From NCBI GenBank assembly GCA_038231255.1, contig JBBRLR010000003.1, positions 1 to 64,000 on the forward strand: a stretch of DNA of 64,000 bases, read 5' to 3'. Of this stretch, positions 8,353 through 16,857 are shown piece by piece (positions within the stretch are counted from its first letter, which is position 1; every line of letters begins with the position of its first letter). The position numbers and the translations under genes are program-made. Under the pieces are notes generated by a model. That model did no database searches. It was not told the origin of the DNA and saw nothing but the letters and a program-made list of their open reading frames with translations. The DNA is from JALYUS01 sp038231255 (GTDB lineage: Bacteria; Chloroflexota; Chloroflexia; Thermomicrobiales; JALYUS01).

Positions 8353-8544
8353 GACATTCTCCCTTCATCCCTCGTTCGTGCCGACACGCGCCCGTCTCGC
8401 CCGACCGCATCCTTCCGATGCAGAATTGCTCGCACGCTCCCACCCGGCTCCCTATTGTGTGGACGCGTAACGCGGTCGCGGCACTGTGCTGGCTTCATCG
8501 CGCCCCGGTTGTAGCACTAGCAATGTGCGCTGTCAATGTGACGG

Positions 8545-8609
8545 GTTCGAGGTTCGAGGTTCAGGGTTCGAGGAACGAAATCCCGAACCCTGAACCTCGA
8601 ACCTCGAAC
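8545..8609. repeat. Perfect 26-bp dyad (GGTTCGAGGTTC words)
   Basis: The arms at 8545-8570 and 8584-8609 are perfect reverse complements with a 13-nt turn. It sits between the two tandem binding-protein genes, just after the stop of the first, where a strong hairpin could protect or terminate the upstream message (inference). Confidence 0.85.
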
Positions 8610-8613
8610 TCAT

Positions 8614-10419
8614 TTATCCATTCACGTACCACTGTTCGAGTTCGTAGAACATGCCGCCGGTGTCCGCGCTGTCCACATACCCCGCGAACTTCTTTTTGGC
8701 GACGTGCAGGTACGGGCGGTACCACGCGAAGTGGAACGGCACGTCCTCCATGATGATCGCCTGGATCTGCTTGTAAAGCGGCAATTGCTTCTGCGGGTCG
8801 AGTTCCTGCTTCACTTGTTTGAGTAGGGGATCGAGTTGCGGATTGCTGTAGTTGCCGTAGTTGCGCGCCGTGCCGGTCGTGAACTGGTCGTACAGTTCGC
8901 CGGGGTCAACCGTCGTGCCGACCGAGTTGACGCCCTCGACATCGAAGTCTTTTTTCAGCACCCGGTCAATCAGTGTCGCGAACTCAATCGCCTCCGGCTT
9001 GATCTTCCAGCCGATCTTGTCCAGTTGCGCCTGCGTGTAGGTGAGGAAGTCCTCGCGCAGCACATTGCCCTTGTTGGTGATGAACGAAATATCCGCCGGT
9101 GGCGTGCCCGCCTGCTTGATCAGCGCCTTCGCCTTATCGAGGTCGTAGGTATACGGCTTCAAATCCTTGTCGAAGGCGAAGTTGCCGGGGGCGATCGGGC
9201 CGATGCCCGGCTTGCCGAGGTCGTACAGCGAGTCCTTCGCGAACTGCGTCATGTCGAGCGCGTAGGCGACCGCCTGGCGGACTTCCTTTTTCGCCAGATA
9301 CGGGTTCTTCGCGTTGAAGTACCAGCCGTCCGGCGAGGTGAAGGGCGGGACGAGGACATTGAGGTCTTTGTTCGCCTTCAACTTGTCCACACCCGCCGGG
9401 CTGGGGTAGATCGAGGCGTCTATGTCGCCGGACAGCAGCGAGTTGACGAGGCTCTGGGCATCCGGGATCGTCCGGTGCGTGAATTTATCGAGGTACGGGA
9501 GGCCCTTCTGATAATAGTTCGGGTTGCGCTGCGCGACGAAGTCGCCGCCCACCTGCCACGAGACGAAGGTAAACGGCCCCGCGCCAACCGGCTTCTGGAA
9601 GAACGGCTCCTTGGATGACTTCGACAGGTCCTTACCGTCCAACATCTTCTTCGGTACGGGGCTGACGAAGCGCATGTTGAGCAGGAACGAGGCGTCCGGC
9701 TGGGCGAGCGTGACCGCGAGTGTTTTGGCGTCCACGATCTTGATGCCCGCCACATCGGGCGCGGAGCCGTCCGCGTACTCCTTCGCGCCCTGGATCGAGA
9801 TCAGTTTCGGCTGCTGCGGGCTGGCGGTCGCTTTAGCGAGAATGCCCTTCATCGTGAAAGCGACATCGTCCGCCGTCAGGTCGCTGCCGTCCGAGAACTT
9901 CGCCCCGTCCTGCAAGGTGAAGGTGAAGGTGAGGCCGTCAACCTTCCACGACTTGGCGAGGCCGGCCTTCGGCTCGAAGGTGTCCGGCTTGAGGCGCACG
10001 AGCTGGTCGAAGAGCATCTTGACGCGCCAGCTCCCCTCAGCATCGCTGTTGATGAAGGGGTTGATCGAACTTGCCTCGCCGAGCGTGCCGATCAGGATGC
10101 TGCCGCCCGGCTTGCCCTGCCCGGTGGCCACCGCGCTCGCCACCGTAGGCGACACGGCTGTCGGCGCGCTGGCCGCGGTCGTGCCGGTCACACTACTCGC
10201 GGGTCTGGTGGCCGCCGCTGCCGAGCCACTAACGGTGGTCGCCACGCCGCCCGCTGCCGTCGTCGGTGCGGTCGTGCCGGCGGGCTTCGGCGTGTCGGTC
10301 GCCGTGCCGCCACCGCAGGCGGCGAGGATCGCCGCCGCCGCGCTGGCGCTCACGCCGCCGAGGAATGCGCGCCGGGAGTAGCCCCGACGTTTGGTCGTTT
10401 CGTTCGGCTGCTGATTCAC
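8614..10419 (-). CDS. Extracellular solute-binding protein family 5, Tat lipoprotein (copy 1)
   Basis: This 601-aa paralogue of 6523-8352 is first in the transporter unit. Its GTG start has GAGGAG upstream. It shows the Tat lipoprotein signal SRRAFLGG with AACGGG, an Ala/Thr/Ser linker to about residue 105, then the SBP_bac_5 domain with LAKSWKVDGLTFTFTLQD and FSDGSDLTADDVAFT. It differs from copy 2 mainly in the linker and in the ligand-pocket half (residues about 430-560), so the two may bind different ligands for the same permease (inference). Confidence 0.92.
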   Translation of the reverse strand: MNQQPNETTKRRGYSRRAFLGGVSASAAAAILAACGGGTATDTPKPAGTTAPTTAAGGVATTVSGSAAAATRPASSVTGTTAASAPTAVSPTVASAVATGQGKPGGSILIGTLGEASSINPFINSDAEGSWRVKMLFDQLVRLKPDTFEPKAGLAKSWKVDGLTFTFTLQDGAKFSDGSDLTADDVAFTMKGILAKATASPQQPKLISIQGAKEYADGSAPDVAGIKIVDAKTLAVTLAQPDASFLLNMRFVSPVPKKMLDGKDLSKSSKEPFFQKPVGAGPFTFVSWQVGGDFVAQRNPNYYQKGLPYLDKFTHRTIPDAQSLVNSLLSGDIDASIYPSPAGVDKLKANKDLNVLVPPFTSPDGWYFNAKNPYLAKKEVRQAVAYALDMTQFAKDSLYDLGKPGIGPIAPGNFAFDKDLKPYTYDLDKAKALIKQAGTPPADISFITNKGNVLREDFLTYTQAQLDKIGWKIKPEAIEFATLIDRVLKKDFDVEGVNSVGTTVDPGELYDQFTTGTARNYGNYSNPQLDPLLKQVKQELDPQKQLPLYKQIQAIIMEDVPFHFAWYRPYLHVAKKKFAGYVDSADTGGMFYELEQWYVNG

Positions 10420-10612
10420 TTCCGTCTCCTCACGGTCTCCGGGCCGCGATTCGCATCGCCAACGATGCGTATGCTATCCGATGCCTGGAGAGCCAAACGT
10501 AGCGCTATCTATGCGGTTAATATCTCGCGAGACTTGTATCATCCGGCGGGATGCGCCGTCAATCAGCCCGGCAACCACTGTGGGATGCACTGCCCCGAAC
10601 TCCGAATGTCTG

Positions 10613-11353
10613 CTATGCGGTCAATGCGGTGATGCAGCCCGCGACGGCGGCCAGGGCGAAAGCGAGATACAAGAAAAGGTGGTCCGGCAGGCGACCGCCG
10701 AGTGCGGTGCCGATCGTATTGCCGAGGAGCGCGCCCGGCAGCCAGACGAGTGCGGTCGGGACGAGTGCGCGCGGCACGAAGAGACCGCGCGCGGCGAGCA
10801 GTGCAAGCCCGATGGCGTTGGAGCAGGCGAAGTACAGGGCGAGATCGGCCTGGAAGTTCCGGGGAGCGGAGCGGTCGCGCGCCAGCAGCAACGCGGGCGG
10901 GATGCCATTGAGCGAGGTCGTCGCGCCGAGTACGCCGCCCAGCCACCCGGCGACGAGCGGTGCGCCCGGAATCCGGGGCGGCGGTGGGCGGTTCATCGCG
11001 CGGATTTGAAGGAGCGTCGCGAGGACGATCGTGATCCCGGCGAACCGCTTGAGGAACGGGACATCCACCCAGCCGAGTAGCACTGTCCCGCAATACAAAC
11101 CAGGGATGCTGCCGAGGACGAGCAGGGCAGGTCGGCGTAGCGAGAGGTACTGGCGCAGGCGCACCGCCGTCACTCCCCGCGTGACAAGCACCGTCGCGAG
11201 GTTGATTACTACGATCCAGCGCAGCGGTAGCCCGAGCAGCAGCAGCGTCGGCGTCGAAAGGAGGGACGCGCCGAACCCGGTGACGCCGCCGAGCGTCGCC
11301 GTCAGGAACATCGTCAACCCGCCGAGCAGATAGATTGTGAGGCTGATGCTCAA
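10613..11353 (-). CDS. TauE/SafE family membrane exporter
   Basis: This 246-aa integral membrane protein has the duplicated TauE/SafE motif: GGVTGFGASLLSTPTLLLLGLP near the N-terminus and GGVLGATTSLNGIPPALLL in the second half. About seven to eight membrane spans are evident. The family exports organosulfonates, sulfite or other anions, or takes up sulfur compounds; the substrate here is unknown. The TTG start at 11353 has AAGGAGG just upstream; the internal ATG (MFLTATLGG) is an alternative. No sulfur-metabolism genes are adjacent. Confidence 0.82.
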   Translation of the reverse strand: MSISLTIYLLGGLTMFLTATLGGVTGFGASLLSTPTLLLLGLPLRWIVVINLATVLVTRGVTAVRLRQYLSLRRPALLVLGSIPGLYCGTVLLGWVDVPFLKRFAGITIVLATLLQIRAMNRPPPPRIPGAPLVAGWLGGVLGATTSLNGIPPALLLARDRSAPRNFQADLALYFACSNAIGLALLAARGLFVPRALVPTALVWLPGALLGNTIGTALGGRLPDHLFLYLAFALAAVAGCITALTA

Positions 11354-11383
11354 TCCTCCTCCTTCATTTGCTTTCGCCCGATG

Positions 11384-12307
11384 TCACGCACGCGCGGCCC
11401 AGGCTGGGGCGTCGGGGATGTTCTGGATGCGGACGCCGTGCGGATCGAGTAGCATCGTGAACGCCTGGCCTTGTGGCACAGTCAGCGTGCGGGTCGGCAG
11501 GGTTGTCGCATCAGGCTCCATGCCGCTGAAGAGGGTGACAAGCGCCCACGGTCGAACATATCCCGTGAGTGTTGGGAGGGCGGATGAGAATGGGGCGACA
11601 AAGAGCGTCGGGCCGATCAGCCGCGCGAAGCCGGGGAGGGTCGCGTCCGACGCACCGAGGGCAACGAGGAGCGTCGTCGCGCCATTCGAGAGGCGCAGAT
11701 AGCCGCCGGGGGCCGCGCCGGTCTCGGGATCGGCGGATGGTTGCGGAGCGCGGGCGCTGCCGCTACCGGCGGGTTTCGGCGCTCTTGCGGGCAGTTTCAA
11801 CGGGATACCGTCCGGCGCTTCAGGGGCGATCAGATCGAGCGTCGCACCATGCGCGAGAGGAATCATCGCGTGGCCCCACAGCCGTTCGGGGATGTGCCCC
11901 CGGTCGAGGGTGGCGAGTTGCCACGGCTCGTAGCGCGGCGGTGGCTTGGCGCCGGGACCACCGAGTTCGACGACTCTGCCGACATCCGCTCGCCGCACGA
12001 GTTCCGTCGCGCCCGGCAGGTGGTCGCGGAAGGGCGGCGGCAGGACAAGCATATTTATGTGCCGCTCCCATGGCCGTGTCCGCTCGCTGAATGCCCGCAA
12101 CGCCGCGTCCGTCCCGCCGCCACCGACGATGATCCGCCGCCCGTCATCGTCCTCGATCAGATAGGTGATCGCGTCGCCCACCGGCAGCACGGTGATGCGC
12201 GTCGGCCCGCTCGGTCGGCTCGATCCAATGCCGAACGCGAGCGCGACCGCGAGCACGGCGACGAAGACCAGCGCGTTCTGTACCTTCCGCGCCCGCACCC
12301 ACCGCAT
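11384..12307 (-). CDS. Membrane-anchored protein with a degenerate ComEC-type metallo-beta-lactamase-like domain
   Basis: This 307-aa protein has one N-terminal membrane anchor (residues about 12-30) and an external domain. The domain start, ITVLPVGDAITYLI then GRRIIVGGGG, followed by WERHINMLVLPPPFRDHLPGA and VGRVVEL, parallels the ComEC hydrolase domain (DVGQGDAILI, LVDGG, DLVVLTHPHADHLGG, VGRVL). The metal-binding HxHxDH is reduced to PPPFRDH, so hydrolase activity is unlikely. The resemblance is by eye and the function unknown. The gene stands alone after a TauE-type gene on the same strand. Confidence 0.5.
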   Translation of the reverse strand: MRWVRARKVQNALVFVAVLAVALAFGIGSSRPSGPTRITVLPVGDAITYLIEDDDGRRIIVGGGGTDAALRAFSERTRPWERHINMLVLPPPFRDHLPGATELVRRADVGRVVELGGPGAKPPPRYEPWQLATLDRGHIPERLWGHAMIPLAHGATLDLIAPEAPDGIPLKLPARAPKPAGSGSARAPQPSADPETGAAPGGYLRLSNGATTLLVALGASDATLPGFARLIGPTLFVAPFSSALPTLTGYVRPWALVTLFSGMEPDATTLPTRTLTVPQGQAFTMLLDPHGVRIQNIPDAPAWAARA

Positions 12308-12337
12308 CGCGCTCCACCCTTCCCGGCAGAACTGACA

Positions 12338-12491
12338 AACCGACTGAACCGCAGAGACGCAGAGAACGCAGAGGGAACAAAAAGAATGGAAACGTCGTCA
12401 CGTCTCTACTATAGAGATCGTTGTGGCTCCCGTATACCTACTTCTTGTTTCTCTCTTTGCGTCCTCTGCGTCTCTGCGGTTCAATCGGTTT
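12338..12491. repeat. Dyad repeat (CGCAGAGA words)
   Basis: The left arm AACCGCAGAGACGCAGAG and its complement CTCTGCGTCTCTGCGGTT flank about 80 bp of unrelated, less GC-rich sequence. The right arm overlaps the stop codon of the gene at 12481-12822. It belongs to the same class as the repeats at 77-260 and 15009-15167. Confidence 0.75.
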
Positions 12492-12822
12492 CCGTTCCTC
12501 CTCGCTGGAGGCGGAGTTTGTTTTCGGAACGGAGCCAAATGGTCGTGCAGGCGACGAGCCAGCCGACATTAACGGCGTTCTGGGCGCGGTAGCCCGCCGC
12601 GAACCACGCGGACGTGACGCAACCCGCACCGAACAACGCCGACGCGAGGACGAGGCGGTGTGAGATGCCGAGGAAGCGTGTGCGCCCCGCTGGGTTGCGG
12701 AGCGCGGGCACGATGGCGAGAAACGGCGGCACGGCGAGCGCGTAGCCCGCCGCGAGGGTCACTCTGGTCGGGAAATTCATCTGCGCGAGGGTGTTGGTGA
12801 GGGTGCTCATGATGGCCTGCAC
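12481..12822 (-). CDS. Small membrane protein, unknown function
   Basis: The 113-aa product has three hydrophobic segments (about 20-37, 50-70, 78-92) and a basic C-terminal tail. It is not assigned to a family. Either GTG at 12822 or the internal ATG at 12810 could start translation; neither has a strong ribosome-binding site. Codon bias and hydrophobic pattern support it as a real gene over the opposite-strand frames. The stop lies within the end of a dyad repeat. Neighbours do not suggest a role. Confidence 0.5.
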   Translation of the reverse strand: MQAIMSTLTNTLAQMNFPTRVTLAAGYALAVPPFLAIVPALRNPAGRTRFLGISHRLVLASALFGAGCVTSAWFAAGYRAQNAVNVGWLVACTTIWLRSENKLRLQRGGTETD

Positions 12823-12891
12823 TATCTACCCCACAATGGGGATTGGTGGAAGAATTATGCGCGATGGCGCGATTGCCGCCGCGCGGACGCC

Positions 12892-13191
12892 CTATCCCAG
12901 CAACAGCCGTACCAGGAGGAATGTTCCCACGCCCGCGCCGATCACGAGCGGCATCCGGCCCGCTGTGCGCCAGGCGACCAGCGCCGCGACGACGCCCGCT
13001 GCCAGTTCCGGCCCGGCCGCGATCTGCCCGTGTGGCCGCAACAGACCGGGTGCGGCGAGCGCGGCGAAAAGGGCAATCGGGACGTACGCCAATCCACGCG
13101 CCAGCCACATCGGGAATTGCCAACCCGTCACGAGCATCGTCGCCCGGAGCGCGTAGCTGACCGCGCTCATGCCGAGGATCGTTAGCCACAT
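12892..13191 (-). CDS. azlD: AzlD family branched-chain amino acid exporter subunit
   Basis: This 99-aa membrane protein of three to four spans has AzlD features: an N-terminal SAVSYALRATM segment and the LARGLAYVPIALFAALAAPGL stretch. With AzlC it forms an exporter of branched-chain amino acids or their analogues. The ATG at 13191 is chosen because GGAGGAG lies 7-8 nt upstream. It overlaps the end of azlC by 10 bp, the usual coupled arrangement. Confidence 0.87.
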   Translation of the reverse strand: MWLTILGMSAVSYALRATMLVTGWQFPMWLARGLAYVPIALFAALAAPGLLRPHGQIAAGPELAAGVVAALVAWRTAGRMPLVIGAGVGTFLLVRLLLG

Positions 13192-13925
13192 GCACGCCGC
13201 TCCTCCCACGTTTGCCATACGCCACCGATTGCGCTCCCGCCGATGCCGGCGAGCAGCAGGTACCACGTCCCCGGCAGGAAGGTCACGCCGAGCAGCGCGA
13301 GGACGATGCTGCACAACGCCACAACGATCGCACGACGGTTTTTCAGCAGTGGGACCAGCATGCCAAGAAATGTGAGCGGGATAACGAGGTCAATGCCCCA
13401 GTGCGTGGGCGAGGGGAGCGCCGCCCCGACGATCACGCCGACGATTGCCGATCCGGCCCACGGAATCACCAATATGACGTTCGCGCCGAGCGCATACTGC
13501 GGCGTGGCGTCGCCCCGGAGGAAGCGCATCGTCGCGACCGCGAACGATTCGTCCGTGAGATGGAAGGCGTAGAGCAGTCGCCACCAGAGCGGTCGCGCGG
13601 CGACATACGGCGCGACCGCCGCGCCGATCAGGAGTGAACGCGCGTTGGTAATCGCGGTGCCAACGATCACGGAGAGCGGCCCCGCGCCGCCCGCGATCAG
13701 ATTGACCGCCGCGAACTGCGCCGACCCCGCGTGGACGAGCAGAGACATGCCGACAATCTCCGGCCCGGAAAGCCCCGCTGCCCGTGCCGTCACCGCGTAG
13801 ACGAGACCGAAAAGCGCCGCGCCCGGCCAGAACGGCAGCGTCGCGAGTGCGCCTGCCCACCACTCCCGGTTCGGCCGTTGTCGCACATTGCCGATGACCG
13901 TTGCACCGGGACTTTGTCCGCCCAT
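13182..13925 (-). CDS. azlC: AzlC family branched-chain amino acid exporter
   Basis: The 247-aa membrane permease has family motifs GALATLPFWPGAALFGLVYAV, LVHAGSAQFAAVNLIAGGAG, TNARSLLIGA and AFHLTDESFAVAT. It pairs with the overlapping azlD and exports branched-chain amino acids. A consensus-like promoter lies about 90 bp upstream. Length is typical for the family. No Lrp-type regulator is adjacent. Confidence 0.92.
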   Translation of the reverse strand: MGGQSPGATVIGNVRQRPNREWWAGALATLPFWPGAALFGLVYAVTARAAGLSGPEIVGMSLLVHAGSAQFAAVNLIAGGAGPLSVIVGTAITNARSLLIGAAVAPYVAARPLWWRLLYAFHLTDESFAVATMRFLRGDATPQYALGANVILVIPWAGSAIVGVIVGAALPSPTHWGIDLVIPLTFLGMLVPLLKNRRAIVVALCSIVLALLGVTFLPGTWYLLLAGIGGSAIGGVWQTWEERRACG

Positions 13926-14011
13926 GCCGTCTCCTTCTTTCCAATACAGGAGTGACGCAGTTCGCTGAAGAAATCCAAGTAATAACCGACTAAGACGCTT
14001 TCAACGGTTAC

Positions 14012-14040
14012 ATCTTAAGCGCGTTCGTGTTACGTGTCAA
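14012..14040 (-). promoter_or_regulatory. Promoter upstream of azlCD
   Basis: A perfect TTGACA -35 (14035-14040), a 17-bp spacer and a TAAGAT -10 (14012-14017) are read on the minus strand. It is the best consensus sigma-70-type promoter seen in the window, about 87 bp before azlC. Confidence 0.7.
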
Positions 14041-14066
14041 GGCAATATCGCCGGGTTCGTCGCATC

Positions 14067-14984
14067 TCAGGGGAGGGTCAGCGTCCCTTCCAGAACCGGG
14101 ACGGCGCTGCCACCGACTTCAATGCCCGTCACCGCGCCCGCTTCGGTAGCGACAGCGATGTGGATGAAGCTCTGGCGACCCATTTTCGTCCCTTGCTCGC
14201 TGACGATCCGCACCGTTCCCTCACCCGCGACGATGCCGTGCCGGACGAGGTACGCACCAAGCGGGCCGCTCGCACTGCCCGTCGCGGGGTCTTCCGGGAT
14301 GCCGGAGGTGTGCGGCGCGAACATGCGCGCGTACACGCGATCATCGGTGGCGTTCGGACGGGAGTCGGGCGCGAAAATGAAGACGCCGACAGCGGTCATG
14401 TCCGAAAAGCAGCGTAGGATGGCCGAAACATCGAGCGCCGCCCGGTCCACCGCCGTCGGGTCTTTGAGCGGGATATAAAGAAAGGCCGATCCCGTCGTGC
14501 CCGTTTGGATCGGCGCATCGGGGAGCAGATCGGCTTCCGTCAGGCCGAGGGCGGCGGCGAAGTCGGCGCGCGGCGCGAGCGACGGCCCGAACGTCGCCGC
14601 ACCGTGCCGCATCCAAAGGAAGTCTGGGGCGGCAGGATCACCTTCCAGGCGCACCGGCACTGGGCCGACGCCTTCTTCGAGCGTCAACGCCCGTGCCCCG
14701 GCGGGTAGCATCCCGCGCGTCGCGAGCACGAAACTCGTACCAATCGTCGGGTGCCCCGCGAAGGCGAGTTCGCGCCGTGGCGTGAAGATGCGCACTCGCG
14801 CATCGCAGTCGGGTCGCGTCGGCGGCAGCACGAACGTCGTTTCCGACAGATTCATCTCCCCCGCAATCGCCGCCATCTCCCCATCCGTTAGCCCTCGCCC
14901 ATCGAGCACAACCGCCAGCGGATTCCCGCCGAACACCCGATCCGTGAACACATCCACTTGCACAAAGTCATACGTTCGTGCCAT
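14067..14984 (-). CDS. PhzF family isomerase-like protein
   Basis: The 305-aa protein has the PhzF signatures: VDVFTDRVFGGNPLAVV, the catalytic-Glu region MNLSETTFVLPP, TPRRELAFAGHPTIGT, and GIPEDPATGSASGPLGAYL in the second half. PhzF enzymes are cofactor-free isomerases with a diaminopimelate-epimerase fold; phenazine genes are absent, so the physiological substrate is unknown. All expected motifs are intact. It is probably monocistronic. Confidence 0.92.
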   Translation of the reverse strand: MARTYDFVQVDVFTDRVFGGNPLAVVLDGRGLTDGEMAAIAGEMNLSETTFVLPPTRPDCDARVRIFTPRRELAFAGHPTIGTSFVLATRGMLPAGARALTLEEGVGPVPVRLEGDPAAPDFLWMRHGAATFGPSLAPRADFAAALGLTEADLLPDAPIQTGTTGSAFLYIPLKDPTAVDRAALDVSAILRCFSDMTAVGVFIFAPDSRPNATDDRVYARMFAPHTSGIPEDPATGSASGPLGAYLVRHGIVAGEGTVRIVSEQGTKMGRQSFIHIAVATEAGAVTGIEVGGSAVPVLEGTLTLP

Positions 14985-15008
14985 CGCTCACTCCCTTTGA
15001 AATCAAAT

Positions 15009-15167
15009 CAACCGCAAAGGCGCAAAGAGCGCAAAGGACGCAAAGGGGGAAGGGAAAATCGTTTTTGGGCCGATATAGCGCAGTAAGTCCTTCTGCCCCG
15101 TCTTTTACCTTTGTCCTCTTTGCGTCCTTTGCGTTCTTTGCGCCTTCGGTTCTCCCCGGTTTCCGTC
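15009..15167. repeat. Dyad repeat (GCGCAAAGGAC words)
   Basis: The left arm ACCGCAAAGGCGCAAAGAGC and its complement near 15115-15167 flank a GC-poorer centre. The right end carries TTCTCCCCGGTTT, as in the repeat at 77-260. It separates the MocR-type gene from phzF. Confidence 0.78.
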
Positions 15168-15175
15168 GCTCCCGG

Positions 15176-16684
15176 CTAGACCACCGGGCGGGGGCCGGTG
15201 GAGATGGTCTCGTAGGTGGGGGCGGCATCGCGGCGGGCGAGGCGGCGGATGGCGACCGTCAATCGCCGGACGCCTTCGGTGATCTCGTCCGGCGACGGGC
15301 CGGTGAAGTTGAGGCGGATCGCGTCCCGCTCGTTGCCGCTCGGCGAGAAGGCTGCACCCGCGACGAACGAGACGCCCTCGCGCGCCGCCTCCGCCGCCAG
15401 CGTGCGCGCCCGCATGCCGCCGGGTAGGCGGCACCAGATGTAGTAGCCGCCCGCCGGTTCGGACCATGTCATGCCAGCGGGCGCCATCCGGTCGAGCGCG
15501 GCGAGCATCGCGTCCCGCCGCTCCCGGTAGGCGGGGCGGATGCCTGCGACATGCTCCGCCAGCCAGTCGCGCGCCAGGAAGGTCTGGAGGACGTGCTGCA
15601 TCGCGCTGTTCGGGTGGACATCCACGCTCTGCCGGGCGAGCGTCGCCGCCTCCGCGACGGGCGGCGGCGCGGCCAGCCAGCCGAGGCGCAGGCCGGGAAG
15701 GAAAATCTTGCTCATCGTGCTCAGGTAGATGACGAGGCCGCGCCGGTCGAGGGCGGCGAGGCGGGGCGGCGGCTCGTCGCCGTAGTGGAGCTCGCCGTAC
15801 GGATCATCCTCGACGATTGGCACGCCGTACCGCGCCGCCAATGCGAGCAGCGCGTGCCGCCGCGCGAGGGGCATCGTCACGCCGGTCGGGTTCTGGAAGG
15901 TCGGCAGCGTGTAGATGAACTTCGGGCGGTGGCGGGCGAGGATCTGTTCGAGCAGATCCATCCGCATGCCGTCTCCGTCGAGGGCGACGGGCAGCAGCCG
16001 TGCCCCCGCGCCGCGAAAAACCGGCAGCGCGCCGAGGTAGGTGGGCGACTCGACGACCACCGCGTCGCCCGGTTCGAGCAGTACGCGCGCGACCAGATCG
16101 AGTCCCTGCTGTGAGCCATTGAGGACGACGACCTGCTCCGCCGCCGTGCGGATGCCGCCGCGTGCCATCCACGCGACGAGCGCCTCGCGCAGGGGCAGCG
16201 ACCCCTGCACCGGGCCGTAGACGAAGAGGTCCGGTCCGTGCGTGTCGAGCGCCTCGACCATCGCCCGGCGGAAGCGCTCGACGGGGAAGAACTCCGGGGC
16301 GGGCGCACCCGCCCCGAAGCCGATCGTGCCGGGGTGGCCGATCGCCGCGAGCATGTCGCGCAGCGCCGGGTCGCGCATCCGCTCGGCAGCGGGGCTGAAC
16401 AGCGTCTGCCAGGCGAGGGGCGGAGGGGCGTTGGCCCCATCCATCACCGCGTCGCTCACCCAAGTGCCCCGGCCGACGCGCGCCTCGACCATCCCAGTTG
16501 CGACGAGGTCCCTGTAGGCGGTGACGACCGTCGTGCGGTTGACATCGAGGTGGGTGGCGAGCTTGCGCTCCGGTGGCAGGAGGGTGCCGACGGCCAACCT
16601 GCCATCCTCGATTTGTTCGATCACCTGCGCGACGATCTGGCGATAGAGCGGCGTCGTATTCTTCCGGTCGAGAGAGATTTCCAT
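15176..16684 (-). CDS. MocR-type regulator: GntR winged helix fused to class I aminotransferase domain
   Basis: The 502-aa protein has an N-terminal GntR HTH (residues about 5-75: PLYRQIVAQVIEQIEDGRL, LPPERKLATHLDVNRTTVV). A fold-type I aminotransferase domain (about 105-500) follows, with NPTGVTMPLARR, VEDDPYGEL and the PLP-lysine motif STMSKIFLPGLRLGW. MocR/PdxR-like proteins regulate PLP, GABA or amino-acid genes using PLP as effector. ATG at 16684 is chosen because GGAAGGAAG precedes it and the HTH follows immediately. The target is not evident; the adjacent phzF is on the same strand. Confidence 0.92.
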   Translation of the reverse strand: MEISLDRKNTTPLYRQIVAQVIEQIEDGRLAVGTLLPPERKLATHLDVNRTTVVTAYRDLVATGMVEARVGRGTWVSDAVMDGANAPPPLAWQTLFSPAAERMRDPALRDMLAAIGHPGTIGFGAGAPAPEFFPVERFRRAMVEALDTHGPDLFVYGPVQGSLPLREALVAWMARGGIRTAAEQVVVLNGSQQGLDLVARVLLEPGDAVVVESPTYLGALPVFRGAGARLLPVALDGDGMRMDLLEQILARHRPKFIYTLPTFQNPTGVTMPLARRHALLALAARYGVPIVEDDPYGELHYGDEPPPRLAALDRRGLVIYLSTMSKIFLPGLRLGWLAAPPPVAEAATLARQSVDVHPNSAMQHVLQTFLARDWLAEHVAGIRPAYRERRDAMLAALDRMAPAGMTWSEPAGGYYIWCRLPGGMRARTLAAEAAREGVSFVAGAAFSPSGNERDAIRLNFTGPSPDEITEGVRRLTVAIRRLARRDAAPTYETISTGPRPVV

Positions 16685-16857
16685 TCGCGCTTCCTTCCAC
16701 TCGCCGTACAGGATAGCGGGTGGAAGTGCGTCATGAAACGGCCAATGGCCACAGAATGGAGCAGTCCAATCGCGTATCTCAAATATGGTTGGCATTTGCG
16801 TCGGTAGTATGGGTGCCGTATCACCAGGAAAAACACTCCAACCGCGTTCTTCCTACC

